Part shown: one piece after another, positions 41,915 through 50,558 of the stretch
Layout of the letters: every line of letters begins with the position of its first letter
Numbering within the stretch: the stretch's first letter is position 1
Assembly: GCA_963827335.1 (NCBI GenBank)
Contig: CAWHAP010000015.1
Span: 124,001-188,000, forward strand
Reading direction: 5' to 3'
Length of the DNA: 64,000 nucleotides
Source: DASQMT01 sp963827335
Lineage (GTDB): Bacteria; Actinomycetota; Thermoleophilia; Solirubrobacterales; Solirubrobacteraceae
Program-made: the position numbers and the translations under genes
Notes under the pieces: model-generated
Told to the model about the DNA's origin: nothing
Database searches by the model: none
What the model saw: the letters and a program-made list of their open reading frames with translations, nothing else

Positions 41915-42982
41915 ATGCTGGAGGTGCGGACCCACATCGACGGCGGCCAGACCGCCGACGCCGTCGCGGCGCGCGTCGTGGACTGGATCGCGGACGCGCG
42001 TGAGACGCTCGACCTCGCACTCTACGACGTGCGCCTGCCGGGCGCGGTCGGCGACGGCGTGGCGGACGCGATCCGCGGCGCCGCCGCGCGCGGTGTGCGG
42101 ATCCGGATCGCCTTCAACCAGGACGAGCGCCCGCCCGAGGACGGCGAGCGGCCCTTCTTCCCGGCGCCGCCGCGGACCGAGCCGCACGTGCTCGAGACGC
42201 TCGGCGTGCCGGTCAAGCCGATCCCCGGCTGGCGCGACCTCATGCACCACAAGTACGCCGTGCGCGATACCCAAAGGACTCCGTCCTCGGGCACAGGCGG
42301 CGCGGGGGTGTGGACCGGCTCGATGAACTGGACGCTCGACTCGTGGACCCGGCAGGAGAACGTCGTGGCCACCACGACCTCCGCAGCGCTGGCCGCCGCC
42401 TTCACGCGCAACTTCGACCAGCTCTGGCGCACGGGGCGGGTGGGGGCGTCCGGCGACTTCGACACGCCGGCGGCGGACGGCGTGCGCCCGTGGTTCTGCC
42501 CCGGCCGCGGGCCGGAGCTGTCGCACCGGATCGCCAAGCGGATCGGGGCGGCGCGCCGGCGCGTCCGGATCGCGACGCCGCTGCTCACGGCCGGCCCGAT
42601 CCTCGGCACGCTGGCCGAGGTGATCGAGGAGGAGCGGGTCGACGTCGCCGGCGTCTGCGACGCGACGCAGGTCCGCCAGGTCTTCCGGCAGTGGGACGCG
42701 AACCCGCGCTCGCGCTGGAAGGCGCCGCTGCTCGAGCGCTGCCTCGCCGCGTTCAGCGGCAAGGTGTCGACCCCGTACGCGCCCGGCGCGGTGCACGACT
42801 ACATGCACGCCAAGGTGACCGTGGCCGACGACACCGTGTTCCTGGGGTCCTTCAATCTGTCGCGCTCGGGCGAGGAGAACGCCGAGAACGTGCTCGAGAT
42901 CGCCGACGGCGAGCTGGCGGACCGGCTCGCCGGCTGGATCGACGAGCTGCGGGCGCGCTACCCCCGCCCGCCCGGCGCGTAG
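41915..42982 (+). CDS. Phospholipase D-like protein with two HKD motifs
   Basis: A 355-residue protein with two PLD half-domains. The first HKD is HHKYAVRD (residues 111-118) with TGSMNWT downstream; the second is MHAKVTVADD near 290, with FLGSFNLSRSGEENAEN. Both catalytic motifs are complete. Family members act as phospholipases, cardiolipin synthases or nucleases; with no signal peptide, a cytoplasmic nuclease- or hydrolase-like role is possible. TACCGT lies 9 bases before the ATG with no ribosome site. It converges with and overlaps the CGNR gene by 25 bases. Confidence 0.85.
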   Translation: MLEVRTHIDGGQTADAVAARVVDWIADARETLDLALYDVRLPGAVGDGVADAIRGAAARGVRIRIAFNQDERPPEDGERPFFPAPPRTEPHVLETLGVPVKPIPGWRDLMHHKYAVRDTQRTPSSGTGGAGVWTGSMNWTLDSWTRQENVVATTTSAALAAAFTRNFDQLWRTGRVGASGDFDTPAADGVRPWFCPGRGPELSHRIAKRIGAARRRVRIATPLLTAGPILGTLAEVIEEERVDVAGVCDATQVRQVFRQWDANPRSRWKAPLLERCLAAFSGKVSTPYAPGAVHDYMHAKVTVADDTVFLGSFNLSRSGEENAENVLEIADGELADRLAGWIDELRARYPRPPGA

Positions 42983-43593
42983 GCGGCGCGGGTGCGCTCG
43001 CGCCGCGCATCGATCTTCGCGCTCGTGCCGCAATGGGCCATGCTGCACCAGCGCCGGCTCCGGTTGCGGCTGGCGTCGAGGTAGAGCCAGCGACAGCTCG
43101 CGCACTGCTTGAGCCGGCCCAGGCGGTCGGAGCGCAGCAGGTCGATCATCGCCTGCACGACGGCCCAGAGCGGCAGCTCGAGCGCCTCGCCGGCCGGCCA
43201 GCGCCAGTCGAGCCGGGCGCCGTGGGGCACCAGAGCGGCGTGCCCGAGCGCGTCGCGGTGGGCGTCCCGGAGGACGCCGAGGTCCGGCGCGGGCGGGGTC
43301 AGATCCCTGGCGACGGCGGCGAGGACGCGGTAGCCGGCCTCGCGCAGCCCGAGGGCGCGCCGGAGGACCGCTTCGGCGTCGCGCGGCGCGCCGGCAGCGG
43401 CGCGCTCGATGCGACGGGCGGCCGGTGGTGGCAGCAGGCCCACGTGCGCGCACCAGCCCGCGAGGTCGGCGGGCGTCACGAGCCATTCGTCGTCCCACGG
43501 CCCCTCGAGCCTGCCGCCGAGCGTGTTGCAGAAGTCCAGCGCCGGGTCGCCGCCGACCAGGTCGAGCGACGCGATCGATCGCCTCGGTTCCAC
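42958..43593 (-). CDS. ABATE-domain / CGNR-type zinc-finger regulator
   Basis: A 211-residue protein with an N-terminal ABATE-like domain (DLVGGDPALDFCNTLGGR...WLVTPADLAGWCAHVGLL) and a C-terminal treble-clef zinc finger: KQCASCRWLYLDASRNRSRRWCSMAHCGTSAK. The classic CGNR tetrad is replaced here by CGTS, but all four zinc cysteines remain. Members are predicted transcription regulators. It starts with GTG and is divergent from an MFS exporter, with mirrored sequences at the two start sites, so it may control that exporter. Confidence 0.87.
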   Translation of the reverse strand: MEPRRSIASLDLVGGDPALDFCNTLGGRLEGPWDDEWLVTPADLAGWCAHVGLLPPPAARRIERAAAGAPRDAEAVLRRALGLREAGYRVLAAVARDLTPPAPDLGVLRDAHRDALGHAALVPHGARLDWRWPAGEALELPLWAVVQAMIDLLRSDRLGRLKQCASCRWLYLDASRNRSRRWCSMAHCGTSAKIDARRERTRAAYAPGGRG

Positions 43594-43647
43594 CGATCAA
43601 CAGTTTACCGGAACGGATGTCCTGGCAAAACGGGTTACGGTGGAACC
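43586..43647. promoter_or_regulatory. Mirrored GGTTCCACC repeats at the two divergent starts of the CGNR and MFS genes
   Basis: GGTTCCACC (43586-43594) and GGTGGAACC (43639-43647) form a perfect 9-bp inverted repeat, 44 bases apart. Each overlaps the GTG start of its gene. As a result both proteins begin V-E-P-R-R. The shared sequence may be coincidental codon use or a bound site. Confidence 0.4.
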
Positions 43648-44959
43648 ACGACGGATCCTGTTCGCGGCGCAGTTCTTGATCGGCGTCGACGGCCTGGCCG
43701 TCGCGATCGCCCTGCCCGAGCTGCAGGCCGAGCTCCGCCTCGAGCCGGCGGACGGCCAGTGGGTGCTTTCCGCCTACTCGATCGCGTTCGGCGGCCTGCT
43801 GCTGGTCGGCGGCCGGCTCGCGGACGCGCACGGAGCGCGCCGGCTGCTCGTGGCCGGGCTCGCGCTCTTCGGCGCCGCCGGCGCCGCCGCGGCCGCCGCT
43901 CCCGGCCTGGCGCTGCTGCTCGCCGCCCGCGCCCTGCAGGGCGCGGGCGCGGCGGCCGCCGTCCCCGCGTCGCTCGCGCTCGCGGCGGAGCTGCATCCGG
44001 CCGGGCCGGAGCGGGCGCGAGCGCTCTCCTGGCTCGCCGTCGCGGCCAGCGCCGGCGTCCTCTGCGGGCTGCTGTTCGGTGGCGCGGTGTGCGACCTGCT
44101 CGGATGGCGCGCGGTCTTCGGCCTCGTCGCCCCGGCCGCCGCCGGCGCCGCCCTCGTCGCGCGCCGGCTGCCCGCGAGGGACGGCGGGCGGGCGCCCGCG
44201 GGCGGGACGGCGGGCGGCCTGCTCGTCACGGCCGCCGCCGCGCTGCTCATCGCGGCGGCGGCGCAGGTCGCGCACGGCGGGGCCGGGGGACCCGCGGTTC
44301 CGGGGCTCGCGCTCGCAGGGCTCGCCTGCCTCGCCGCCTTCGCCCGCCATCAGCGCCGTTCCGCGCACCCGCTGCTGCCGCCGGGGCTGCTGCGCGTCCG
44401 CCGGCTCCGGATCGCCTCGATCGCGGCGGTGGCCAACGCCGGCGCGTTCAGCGCGATCGTCTACGTCGGGCCACTGCAGCTGCAGAGCGAGCTCGGATAC
44501 CGCCCGCTCGAGGCGGCGGCCGCGCTCGCGCCGCTCGACGCCGTGAGCCTGCTCGCCGGCGCGGGAGCCGGCCGCTTGCTCGCCCGCGCAGGCCCGCGGC
44601 CCGCCTGCGTCGCCGGGTTCGGCGCGAGCGCGGCGGCGCTCGCCTGGCTCGCACGCGCACCGGCGGACGCGACGTATGCGATCGACCTGCTCCCGGGGCT
44701 GGCGCTGCTCGGCGCCTCGCTCACCGTCGTCTTCGTCGCCCTCACCCACGAGGCCGTGGCGGACGTCGGGGCGGACGACCGTGGCGCGGCGTCGGGCGTC
44801 TTCGAGACGGGGACCCACCTCGGCGGCGGTGCGCTCGCGGTCGCGCTGTACGCCGCGCTGATGGCGAACGGGGGCCACGACGCCGCCTACGCCGGCGCCG
44901 GGGCCCTGGCGCTCGGCGGGGCGCTGCTGGTGGCGGCTACCGGGCCGCCTCGACCCTAG
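43640..44959 (+). CDS. MFS exporter, DHA2-like
   Basis: A 439-residue membrane protein with 12 or more helices. The opening block RILFAAQFLIGVDGLAVAIALPELQAEL and GQWVLSAYSIAFGGLLLVGGRLADAHGARRLL match the DHA2 drug-exporter motif A region. The helices are unusually Ala-rich. The GTG at 43640 is chosen because the protein then starts directly with the first helix; the ribosome site is weak. Divergent neighbour is the CGNR regulator. Substrate unknown; drug or metabolite efflux is likely from the family. Confidence 0.85.
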   Translation: MEPRRILFAAQFLIGVDGLAVAIALPELQAELRLEPADGQWVLSAYSIAFGGLLLVGGRLADAHGARRLLVAGLALFGAAGAAAAAAPGLALLLAARALQGAGAAAAVPASLALAAELHPAGPERARALSWLAVAASAGVLCGLLFGGAVCDLLGWRAVFGLVAPAAAGAALVARRLPARDGGRAPAGGTAGGLLVTAAAALLIAAAAQVAHGGAGGPAVPGLALAGLACLAAFARHQRRSAHPLLPPGLLRVRRLRIASIAAVANAGAFSAIVYVGPLQLQSELGYRPLEAAAALAPLDAVSLLAGAGAGRLLARAGPRPACVAGFGASAAALAWLARAPADATYAIDLLPGLALLGASLTVVFVALTHEAVADVGADDRGAASGVFETGTHLGGGALAVALYAALMANGGHDAAYAGAGALALGGALLVAATGPPRP

Positions 44960-45446
44960 GGCGGCAGAGCCGCGCGCCCTTGCGCATCCCGCGGTCCACG
45001 AGCAGCAGCCCGATCCCCGCCATCGCGCCGGCCACGAGATAGGCCGCCTCGCCCTCGACGTGGAGCGCGAGGAACCACGAGGGCGGCACGTCGAACTGGA
45101 GCAGGACGGCGGCGACGATGCCCTGCGGGAAGAACATCGTCCAGCCCAGGCCGACGAGGAAGCCGGCCTCGACCTGCTGCCAGCGGAAGGCGCGCACGTG
45201 CTCGGCGAGTCCCTCACGGGCGACGTCGAGCGTCATGCGCGGGCCGTCGCGGCCGTCGGCCACGGCGTCCTGGATCAGCTCGCCCATCGCGTCGCCGTGG
45301 CGGGCGCGCCACGAGCGCGGGTACCACTCGAGCAGCCGCTGCGCGCGCCGCTCGGGGGTCCGCGGGTTCAGCAGCCGGTCGATCGCCCACGCGCCCACCG
45401 GCCAGATGAGGATCCAGAACAGGACCCAGAAGATGGTCTCGATCAT
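44937..45446 (-). CDS. Membrane protein coupled to a PadR regulator
   Basis: A 169-residue protein with an N-terminal helix (FWVLFWILIWPVGAWAI), a central soluble part (RRAQRLLEWYPRSWRARHGDAMGELI), and two or three helices at the C-terminus. The block RLLxxYPRxWRxRYGxE is known from actinobacterial membrane proteins next to PadR regulators. It overlaps the PadR stop (ATGA) and also overlaps the MFS gene's end by 23 bases on the other strand. Role unknown; a regulated envelope component is likely. Confidence 0.7.
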   Translation of the reverse strand: MIETIFWVLFWILIWPVGAWAIDRLLNPRTPERRAQRLLEWYPRSWRARHGDAMGELIQDAVADGRDGPRMTLDVAREGLAEHVRAFRWQQVEAGFLVGLGWTMFFPQGIVAAVLLQFDVPPSWFLALHVEGEAAYLVAGAMAGIGLLLVDRGMRKGARLCRPRVEAAR

Positions 45447-45772
45447 CCCGTCACCGCTTTCAAGGAGAGGCGCTGCAGCCCCACGTCGGCCACGCGGCGC
45501 TGGTCGGACAGCTTCGCCTCCAGCGCGACCGCGCCGGACGGCGTGAGCCGGTACGGGCGGCGGCGGCCGTCGCCGTCCAGCGCCTCGATCAGCCCGATCC
45601 CCTCCAGCCGGCTGAGCGCGCCGTAGAGCGTGCCCGGCCCGAGCGTCGTGCCGGCGAACGCCTCGATGTCCTGCATCAGGGCGTAGCCGTGCTTGTCGCC
45701 GCCCGCGAGGCTCGAGAGGATCAGCGTGGCCGGTCCCGAGTACCGGCCGAGCGTGGCAAGGTCTTCACTCAT
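45443..45772 (-). CDS. PadR-family transcriptional regulator
   Basis: A 109-residue winged-helix protein of the short PadR type: GPATLILSSLAGGDKHGYALMQDIEAFAGTTLGPGTLYGALSRLEGIGLIEALDGDGRRRPYRLTPSGAVALEAKL. The HGYALMQDI and PGTLYGALSRLE blocks are the family signature. It is the first gene of a two-gene operon with the membrane protein. A TATCGCC/GGCGATA palindrome directly before its start is a plausible autoregulatory site. Confidence 0.93.
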   Translation of the reverse strand: MSEDLATLGRYSGPATLILSSLAGGDKHGYALMQDIEAFAGTTLGPGTLYGALSRLEGIGLIEALDGDGRRRPYRLTPSGAVALEAKLSDQRRVADVGLQRLSLKAVTG

Positions 45773-45773
45773 G

Positions 45774-45802
45774 TATCGCCCAGCGTACTACGCGAGGCGA
45801 TA
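45774..45802 (-). promoter_or_regulatory. Candidate PadR operator
   Basis: TATCGCC (45774-45780) mirrored by GGCGATA (45796-45802), 15 bases apart, immediately upstream of the padR start. AGGCGA is repeated once more at 45810-45815. The spacing (about two helical turns) suits a dimer. Inferred from position only. Confidence 0.5.
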
Positions 45803-45816
45803 TAACGCAAGGCGAA

Positions 45817-46242
45817 CTACCCCTCGCGTGAGACCTCGGCCGCGCTGGGCGGCGTGTCGGACTCCCACGCGACCGCGTGGCCGAGGCCCGCGGACTTGAG
45901 CACCTTGAGCGTGAGCAGCGCGCACTTCATGCGCGTGGCGGAGATGTCGATCCCCAGCAGGTCGAGCACGAAGTCGCGGTCCAGCCGGATCAGGTCGTCC
46001 ACCGGCATCCCGACGACCTCCTCCGAGGCCATCGAGGCCGACGCCTGCGAGATCGCGCAGCCGTGCCCGGAGAAGCGCACGTCGGAGATCCGCCCGTCCG
46101 CCCCGACGTTGAGCTGCACCTTGAGCTCGTCGCCGCACAGCGGGTTGTTGTCCTCGAACTCGAGGTCGGGCGCGTCGAGCTCGCCGAAGTTCCGCGGCTG
46201 CTTGTAGTGCTCGAGGATGTTCTCGCGGTAGAGCTCGTCCAT
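45817..46242 (-). CDS. sufU: SufU-type Fe-S cluster assembly / sulfur-transfer protein
   Basis: A 141-residue SufU. It starts MDELYRENILEHYKQPRNFG, has the zinc/sulfur site Cys36 and Asp38 in NPLCGDEL, Cys62 in GHGCAIS and Cys107 in MKCALL. The 18-21 residue insertion typical of SufU relative to IscU is present after GHGC. SufU takes persulfide sulfur from SufS and passes it to SufBCD. Its ATG overlaps the SufS stop by one base (TGATG). It is the last gene of the rrf2-sufC-sufS-sufU unit. Confidence 0.95.
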   Translation of the reverse strand: MDELYRENILEHYKQPRNFGELDAPDLEFEDNNPLCGDELKVQLNVGADGRISDVRFSGHGCAISQASASMASEEVVGMPVDDLIRLDRDFVLDLLGIDISATRMKCALLTLKVLKSAGLGHAVAWESDTPPSAAEVSREG

Positions 46243-47446
46243 CAGGCGAACACCTCCTGCACCTTGGCAAGGCCGGCGATCAGGCGGTCGACGTCGTCGT
46301 GCGTGGAGTGCACGGCGAACGACGCCCGGGTGGTCGCGGGCACGCCGAGGCGCTGCATCAGCACCTGGGCGCAGTGGTGGCCGGCGCGCACGCAGACGCC
46401 CTCGCGGCCGAGGATCTCGGCCACGTCGTGCGGGTGGATGCCGTCGAGCGCGAAGGAGATCACGCTGCCGCGCCTGGCGAGGTCGGACGGGCCGTGCATC
46501 TCCAGGCCGTCGACGTCGCGCAGGCGACGGACCGCGTAGCCGACGAGGTCGCGGGAGTGGTCCCACACCGCGGCCATGCCGAAGCGCTCGAGGTAGTCGA
46601 CGGCCGCGCCCAGGCCGACGGCCTCGGCGATCGCCGACGTGCCGGCCTCGAACTTGACGGGCGGCTCGGCCCAGCGGCTGCCCTCCTTCGTCACGCGGGC
46701 GATCATGTGCCCGCCGCCGAGGAACGGCGGCATCGTCTCGAGCAGCTCGTAGCGGCCGTGCAGCACGCCGATCCCCGTCGGCCCGTAGGCCTTGTGCGCG
46801 GTCCACGCGTAGAAGTCCGCCCCGAGCGCGGCGACGTCGAGCGGCAGGTGCGGCGCGGCCTGGGCGCCGTCGACCAGCACGATCGCGCCGGCGGCGTGCG
46901 CGCGGGCGGCGATGTCGGCGATCGGGTTGATCGTGCCGAGCACGTTCGAGACGTGCGCGAGCGCGACGAGCTTCGGCCCGCGGGCGAGCAGCGCGTCGAG
47001 CTCGTCCTCGATCAGCAGGCCCTCGTCGTCGATCGGGGCGTAGGCCAGCTCGGCGCCGGTGCGCTCCGCCAGCAGCTGCCACGGCACGAGGTTGGAGTGG
47101 TGCTCCATCTCGGTGATGACGATCAGGTCGCCGGCGCCGACGTTCGCGTTCCCCCACGAGTACGCGACGAGGTTGATCGCCTCGGTCGCGTTGCGGGTGA
47201 ACACGGTCTCGGCGGGCGTGGACCCCGCGAACGCCGCGACCTTCGCGCGCGCCGTCTCGTAGGCCTCCGTCGCCAGCGCCGCGATCGGGTAGACCCCGCG
47301 GTGCACGCTGGCCCGGTATTCCCGGTAGTAGGCGTCCATCGCCTCGATCACCGGGATCGGGGTCTGCGACGTCGCCCCGGAGTCCAGGTAGGCGACGCCC
47401 GTGTGCGGCAGCGTCGGGAAGTCGGCCGTGGAGGGGGCGAGCAGGC

Positions 47447-47450
<4 letters not shown>
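46242..47450 (-). CDS. sufS: Cysteine desulfurase SufS
   Basis: A 402-residue class V aminotransferase-fold PLP enzyme. Blocks are HTGVAYLDSGATSQTP, EYRASVHRGVYPIA, FTRNATEAINLVAYSWG, EMEHHSNLVPWQLL, LVALAHVSNVLGTINPI, VDGAQAAPHLPLDV, the PLP-lysine motif WTAHKAYGPTGIGVLHG and the active-site loop RAGHHCAQ with the persulfide Cys. The RxGHHC form identifies group II (SufS). Its ATG overlaps the SufC stop (ATGA). It supplies sulfur to SufU. Confidence 0.96.
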
Positions 47451-48214
<764 letters not shown>

Positions 48215-48684
48215 GGTCTCCAGTGATGTCTTGAGGTAGCGAGGTCTTGCCTGCGGAGAAGTCCACGAGCTCCGCGAGGGTGGTGCGCTGCAGCGACTTG
48301 ATGACACCCATCTGCACGCGCGTCCACAGCAGCTTGGTGGCGCAGAGCTGCGCATCGTCCTGATGCGAGCACAGCACGCGCCCGTCGCGGTCGTCGAAGA
48401 AGCAGTCCATCGGGGCGATGTGCCCCTCCAGCGCCAGCACGACCTGGTCCATCGTGATCTCCGAGGCGGGGTGGGCCAGCAGGTAGCCGCCGTGGGCGCC
48501 GCGCGTGGCCTCGACCACGCCCGCCTTCTTCAGCAGGGCGGCGATCCGCTCGAGGTAGGCCAGCGGCAGCGACTCCGCCTCCGCGATCGCCTTGAGCGAG
48601 ACGGGCGTGTCGCCGCCCTGGAGCCCGAGCTGCACGAGCAGCCGGACGCCGTACTCCGCCTTGGTGGTGAAGATCATCGACGAC

Positions 48685-48709
48685 TAATCCTACCAACGAG
48701 GTCGGAGTT
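48685..48709 (-). promoter_or_regulatory. Rrf2/SufR-type operator covering the rrf2-sufCSU promoter
   Basis: TAATCCTACC (48685-48694), 5 bases, GGTCGGAGTT (48700-48709). Seven of ten arm positions are symmetric; the right arm is nearly the same as at 41856-41880 and has the same 5-base spacer. The minus-strand -10-like TAGGAT lies within the left arm, so binding would block the promoter. Confidence 0.65.
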
Positions 48710-48730
48710 CCCCCGGATAGGTTTCCGGGG

Positions 48731-49213
48731 GTGGGCAGGACCCTCGACCCCGCGCGGCTGGGCGATCACATCGACCGCCTGTATCGCGCCGCGTGTGCGC
48801 TGACCGGCAACCGGCAGGCCGCGGACGACCTCGTGCAGGAGACCTACGCGCGCGTGCTCTCCAAGCCGCGGCTGCTCAAGAACGACGACGACATCGGCTA
48901 CCTCGTGCGCACGATGCGCAACATCTTCCTCGACCAGCGCCGGCAGGCGGCGCGGCGGGCGACCGACGCGGCCGATCCCGAGGACTTCGAGCGCATGCAG
49001 TCGGGCGGGACGTCGCCGCACGACGCCGTCGAGCAGCGCGACATGATGGCGACGATCTCGCGGCTGCCGGAGGAGTTCCGCGACGTGCTCGTGGCCGTCG
49101 ACGTCGTGGGGCTGTCCTACAAGGAGAGCGCGGAGCTGCTCAAGGTGCCGGAGGGGACGGTGATGAGCCGCCTGTACCGGGCGCGCAAGCGGGTGATCGA
49201 CGGCATCGCGTGA
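48731..49213 (+). CDS. ECF-type RNA polymerase sigma factor
   Basis: A 160-residue sigma factor with region 2 (YRAACALTGNRQAADDLVQETYARVLSKP, DDDIGYLVRTMRNIFLDQRRQAARR) and region 4 (LPEEFRDVLVAVDVVGLSYKESAELLKVPEGTVMSRLYRARKRV). It starts with GTG; TAGGTT lies exactly 7 bases upstream and there is no ribosome site. It is divergent from rrf2, 53 bases apart. A convergent gene with an anti-sigma-like build lies beyond the inverted-repeat element and could be its regulator. Confidence 0.92.
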   Translation: MGRTLDPARLGDHIDRLYRAACALTGNRQAADDLVQETYARVLSKPRLLKNDDDIGYLVRTMRNIFLDQRRQAARRATDAADPEDFERMQSGGTSPHDAVEQRDMMATISRLPEEFRDVLVAVDVVGLSYKESAELLKVPEGTVMSRLYRARKRVIDGIA

Positions 49214-49220
49214 TCTGCCG

Positions 49221-49545
49221 CGTTCTGCCGCGGGGCGCGAGTGGCGGGGCCGGCGAACGTCAACACCGGCATTGAGGGGGAGGGACGGGTGGGCGGCGGC
49301 GATTTCGTTGCGCGCGCGGTCGTGACAGCGGGACGCTCGACGTTGACCACCCATGCGGTCGCAAACGTCGAGGCGCGGCCGTCCAGGCGGCAGATCTCGA
49401 CGTTGTGCGCCCTATCGCCGCACAACGTCGAGCGGGCGACATGGGACGGCCCGCGCTCGACGTTGTGCGGGACCCGCCGGACCCTTCCCCTCAATGCCGC
49501 AGTTGACGTTCGCCGGGGCCGCCGCTCGCGTGCCGCAGCCGAACG
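49221..49545. repeat. 325-bp inverted-repeat element with internal hairpins
   Basis: The left arm (49221-49285) and right arm (49481-49545) are reverse complements over 65 positions with 11 mismatches and no gaps (83% identity). A central block shares AACGTCAAC and GGCATTGAGGGG. Between the arms CTCGACGTTG recurs at 49336, 49396 and 49456, exactly 60 bases apart, with its complement at about 49363 and 49423. The whole forms nested stems. There is no coding frame that looks real. It fills almost the entire gap between the ECF sigma gene and the convergent anti-sigma-like gene. It could be a MITE-like mobile repeat or a large bidirectional terminator. Confidence 0.7.
49396..49432. repeat. 14-bp perfect hairpin inside the inverted-repeat element
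   Basis: CTCGACGTTGTGCG (49396-49409) pairs perfectly with its complement at 49419-49432, with a 9-base loop. A related weaker hairpin (CTCGACGTT/AACGTCGAG, with GACC/GGTC inside) lies 60 bases upstream, and a half-unit 60 bases downstream. Confidence 0.7.
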
Positions 49546-49552
49546 CAACGCC

Positions 49553-50320
49553 CTAGAACGGCACGACGCCCTTGGCCTGCCAGCCCGCGAGCTCGGCGAG
49601 CTTCGCATCCGGCACGCCGGCGCCGATGAGGATGCACGTGTGCCCCTGGCGCTCCCATGTGGCCGCGGGCTTGCCCTCGGCGGAGAAGATCTCGATCGGC
49701 GTGCCCTCGACCGTCAGCGTCTTCGCGTCGCCGGGACTGTCCAGGGCGTCCCCGCCGACGATCGCGTAGGCGAGCGTCTTGCCGTCCTTCTCGTAGTAGA
49801 CCGTCGTCGCGTCGCGGCCGCCGACCGTGCCGCGGTTCGTGCCGGTGACCTCCCAGCCGAACTTCTCGCCCCAGGCGGGGAAGACGACGCCGTCCTGGTC
49901 GAGCTTCAGCAGCGGGCCCTCGGCGGCCGGCGCCGGCCCGGTCGCGGGGGCGGACGCGAACGCGGCGGCCTCCTCGACGGTCGGGCCGCCGGGCGCCGTG
50001 AAGACGACGGCGAGCAGCACCGCCGCGGCGGCCGCGCCCGCGAGGGCGACGGAGAACCAGCGGCGGCGGGCGCGCGGACGGGCCAGGCGGGCGCGGTCGG
50101 CCTCGAGCCGCTCGCGCAGCGCCAGCGGCGCGTGCACCTCGGCGGCGGCGCCGCGGATCATCGAGACCGCGCGCTTCTGGCGGTCGAGCGCGTCGGCGAG
50201 GTCGGTGTCGGCGGCGGCCATCGCCTCGATCTCCGCCTGGCGCTCAGGCCGGAGGGTGCCGTCGGCGGCGGCCGCGAGGTCCGCCATCAGGCGGTCGTCG
50301 AAGGGTTCGGAGAGACTCAT
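49553..50320 (-). CDS. Single-pass membrane anti-sigma-like protein
   Basis: A 255-residue protein with a helical cytoplasmic N-terminus (DDRLMADLAAAADGTLRPERQAEIEAMAAADTDLADALDRQKRAVSMIRG), a typical anti-sigma-like layout without zinc ligands. One membrane helix follows (WFSVALAGAAAAAVLLAVVF) near residue 90-110. The outer domain of about 145 residues has a central YYEKDGKTLAYAIVGGDAL and ends with RQGHTCILIGAGV. The convergent ECF sigma gene across the repeat element is a plausible target, but anti-sigma function is inference. No ribosome site is obvious. Confidence 0.65.
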   Translation of the reverse strand: MSLSEPFDDRLMADLAAAADGTLRPERQAEIEAMAAADTDLADALDRQKRAVSMIRGAAAEVHAPLALRERLEADRARLARPRARRRWFSVALAGAAAAAVLLAVVFTAPGGPTVEEAAAFASAPATGPAPAAEGPLLKLDQDGVVFPAWGEKFGWEVTGTNRGTVGGRDATTVYYEKDGKTLAYAIVGGDALDSPGDAKTLTVEGTPIEIFSAEGKPAATWERQGHTCILIGAGVPDAKLAELAGWQAKGVVPF

Positions 50321-50414
50321 AGGGAAGTGGGACCTGCGGAAGGACCTTCTTGGTCCGTCACGACCTAGGACGCCGCGCCTGTGACCGCTATTCCTCAATG
50401 GTAACTAGGCCCGT

Positions 50415-50495
50415 GTGCTCGGCGTCCGGCTGACGGTTGCGGCTGAGGGTGCGCCGCCTGGATTGGGCCGCGGTGCTCGGCGTCCGGCTGACGGT
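50415..50495. repeat. Perfect 23-base direct repeat before trpB2
   Basis: A 23-base sequence beginning GTGCTCGGCGTCC and ending GCTGACGGT occurs at 50415-50437 and again at 50473-50495, 58 bases apart. It lies in the 238-base gap between the divergent anti-sigma-like gene and trpB2. It could be a regulator site or remnant of a duplication. Otherwise this gap holds no gene-like frame. Confidence 0.6.
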
Positions 50496-50558
50496 GTCGT
50501 TGCGCGTGGCCGGTGCGAGGGCAGCCTCCCGCCTGCGCGCCGCAGTTACCATCGCGCA

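Noticed and set aside
41915..45772. Mobile island inserted into the SUF operon
   Set aside because: No transposase, integrase, flanking direct repeats or tRNA gene is visible, and base and codon use match the neighbours; only the disturbed order remains as evidence.
49221..49545. CRISPR array, because of 60-bp periodic repeats
   Set aside because: Only 2.4 units exist, the repeats are 10-bp palindromic cores and not 25-40-bp direct repeats, the spaces between them are related to each other, and no cas gene is near.
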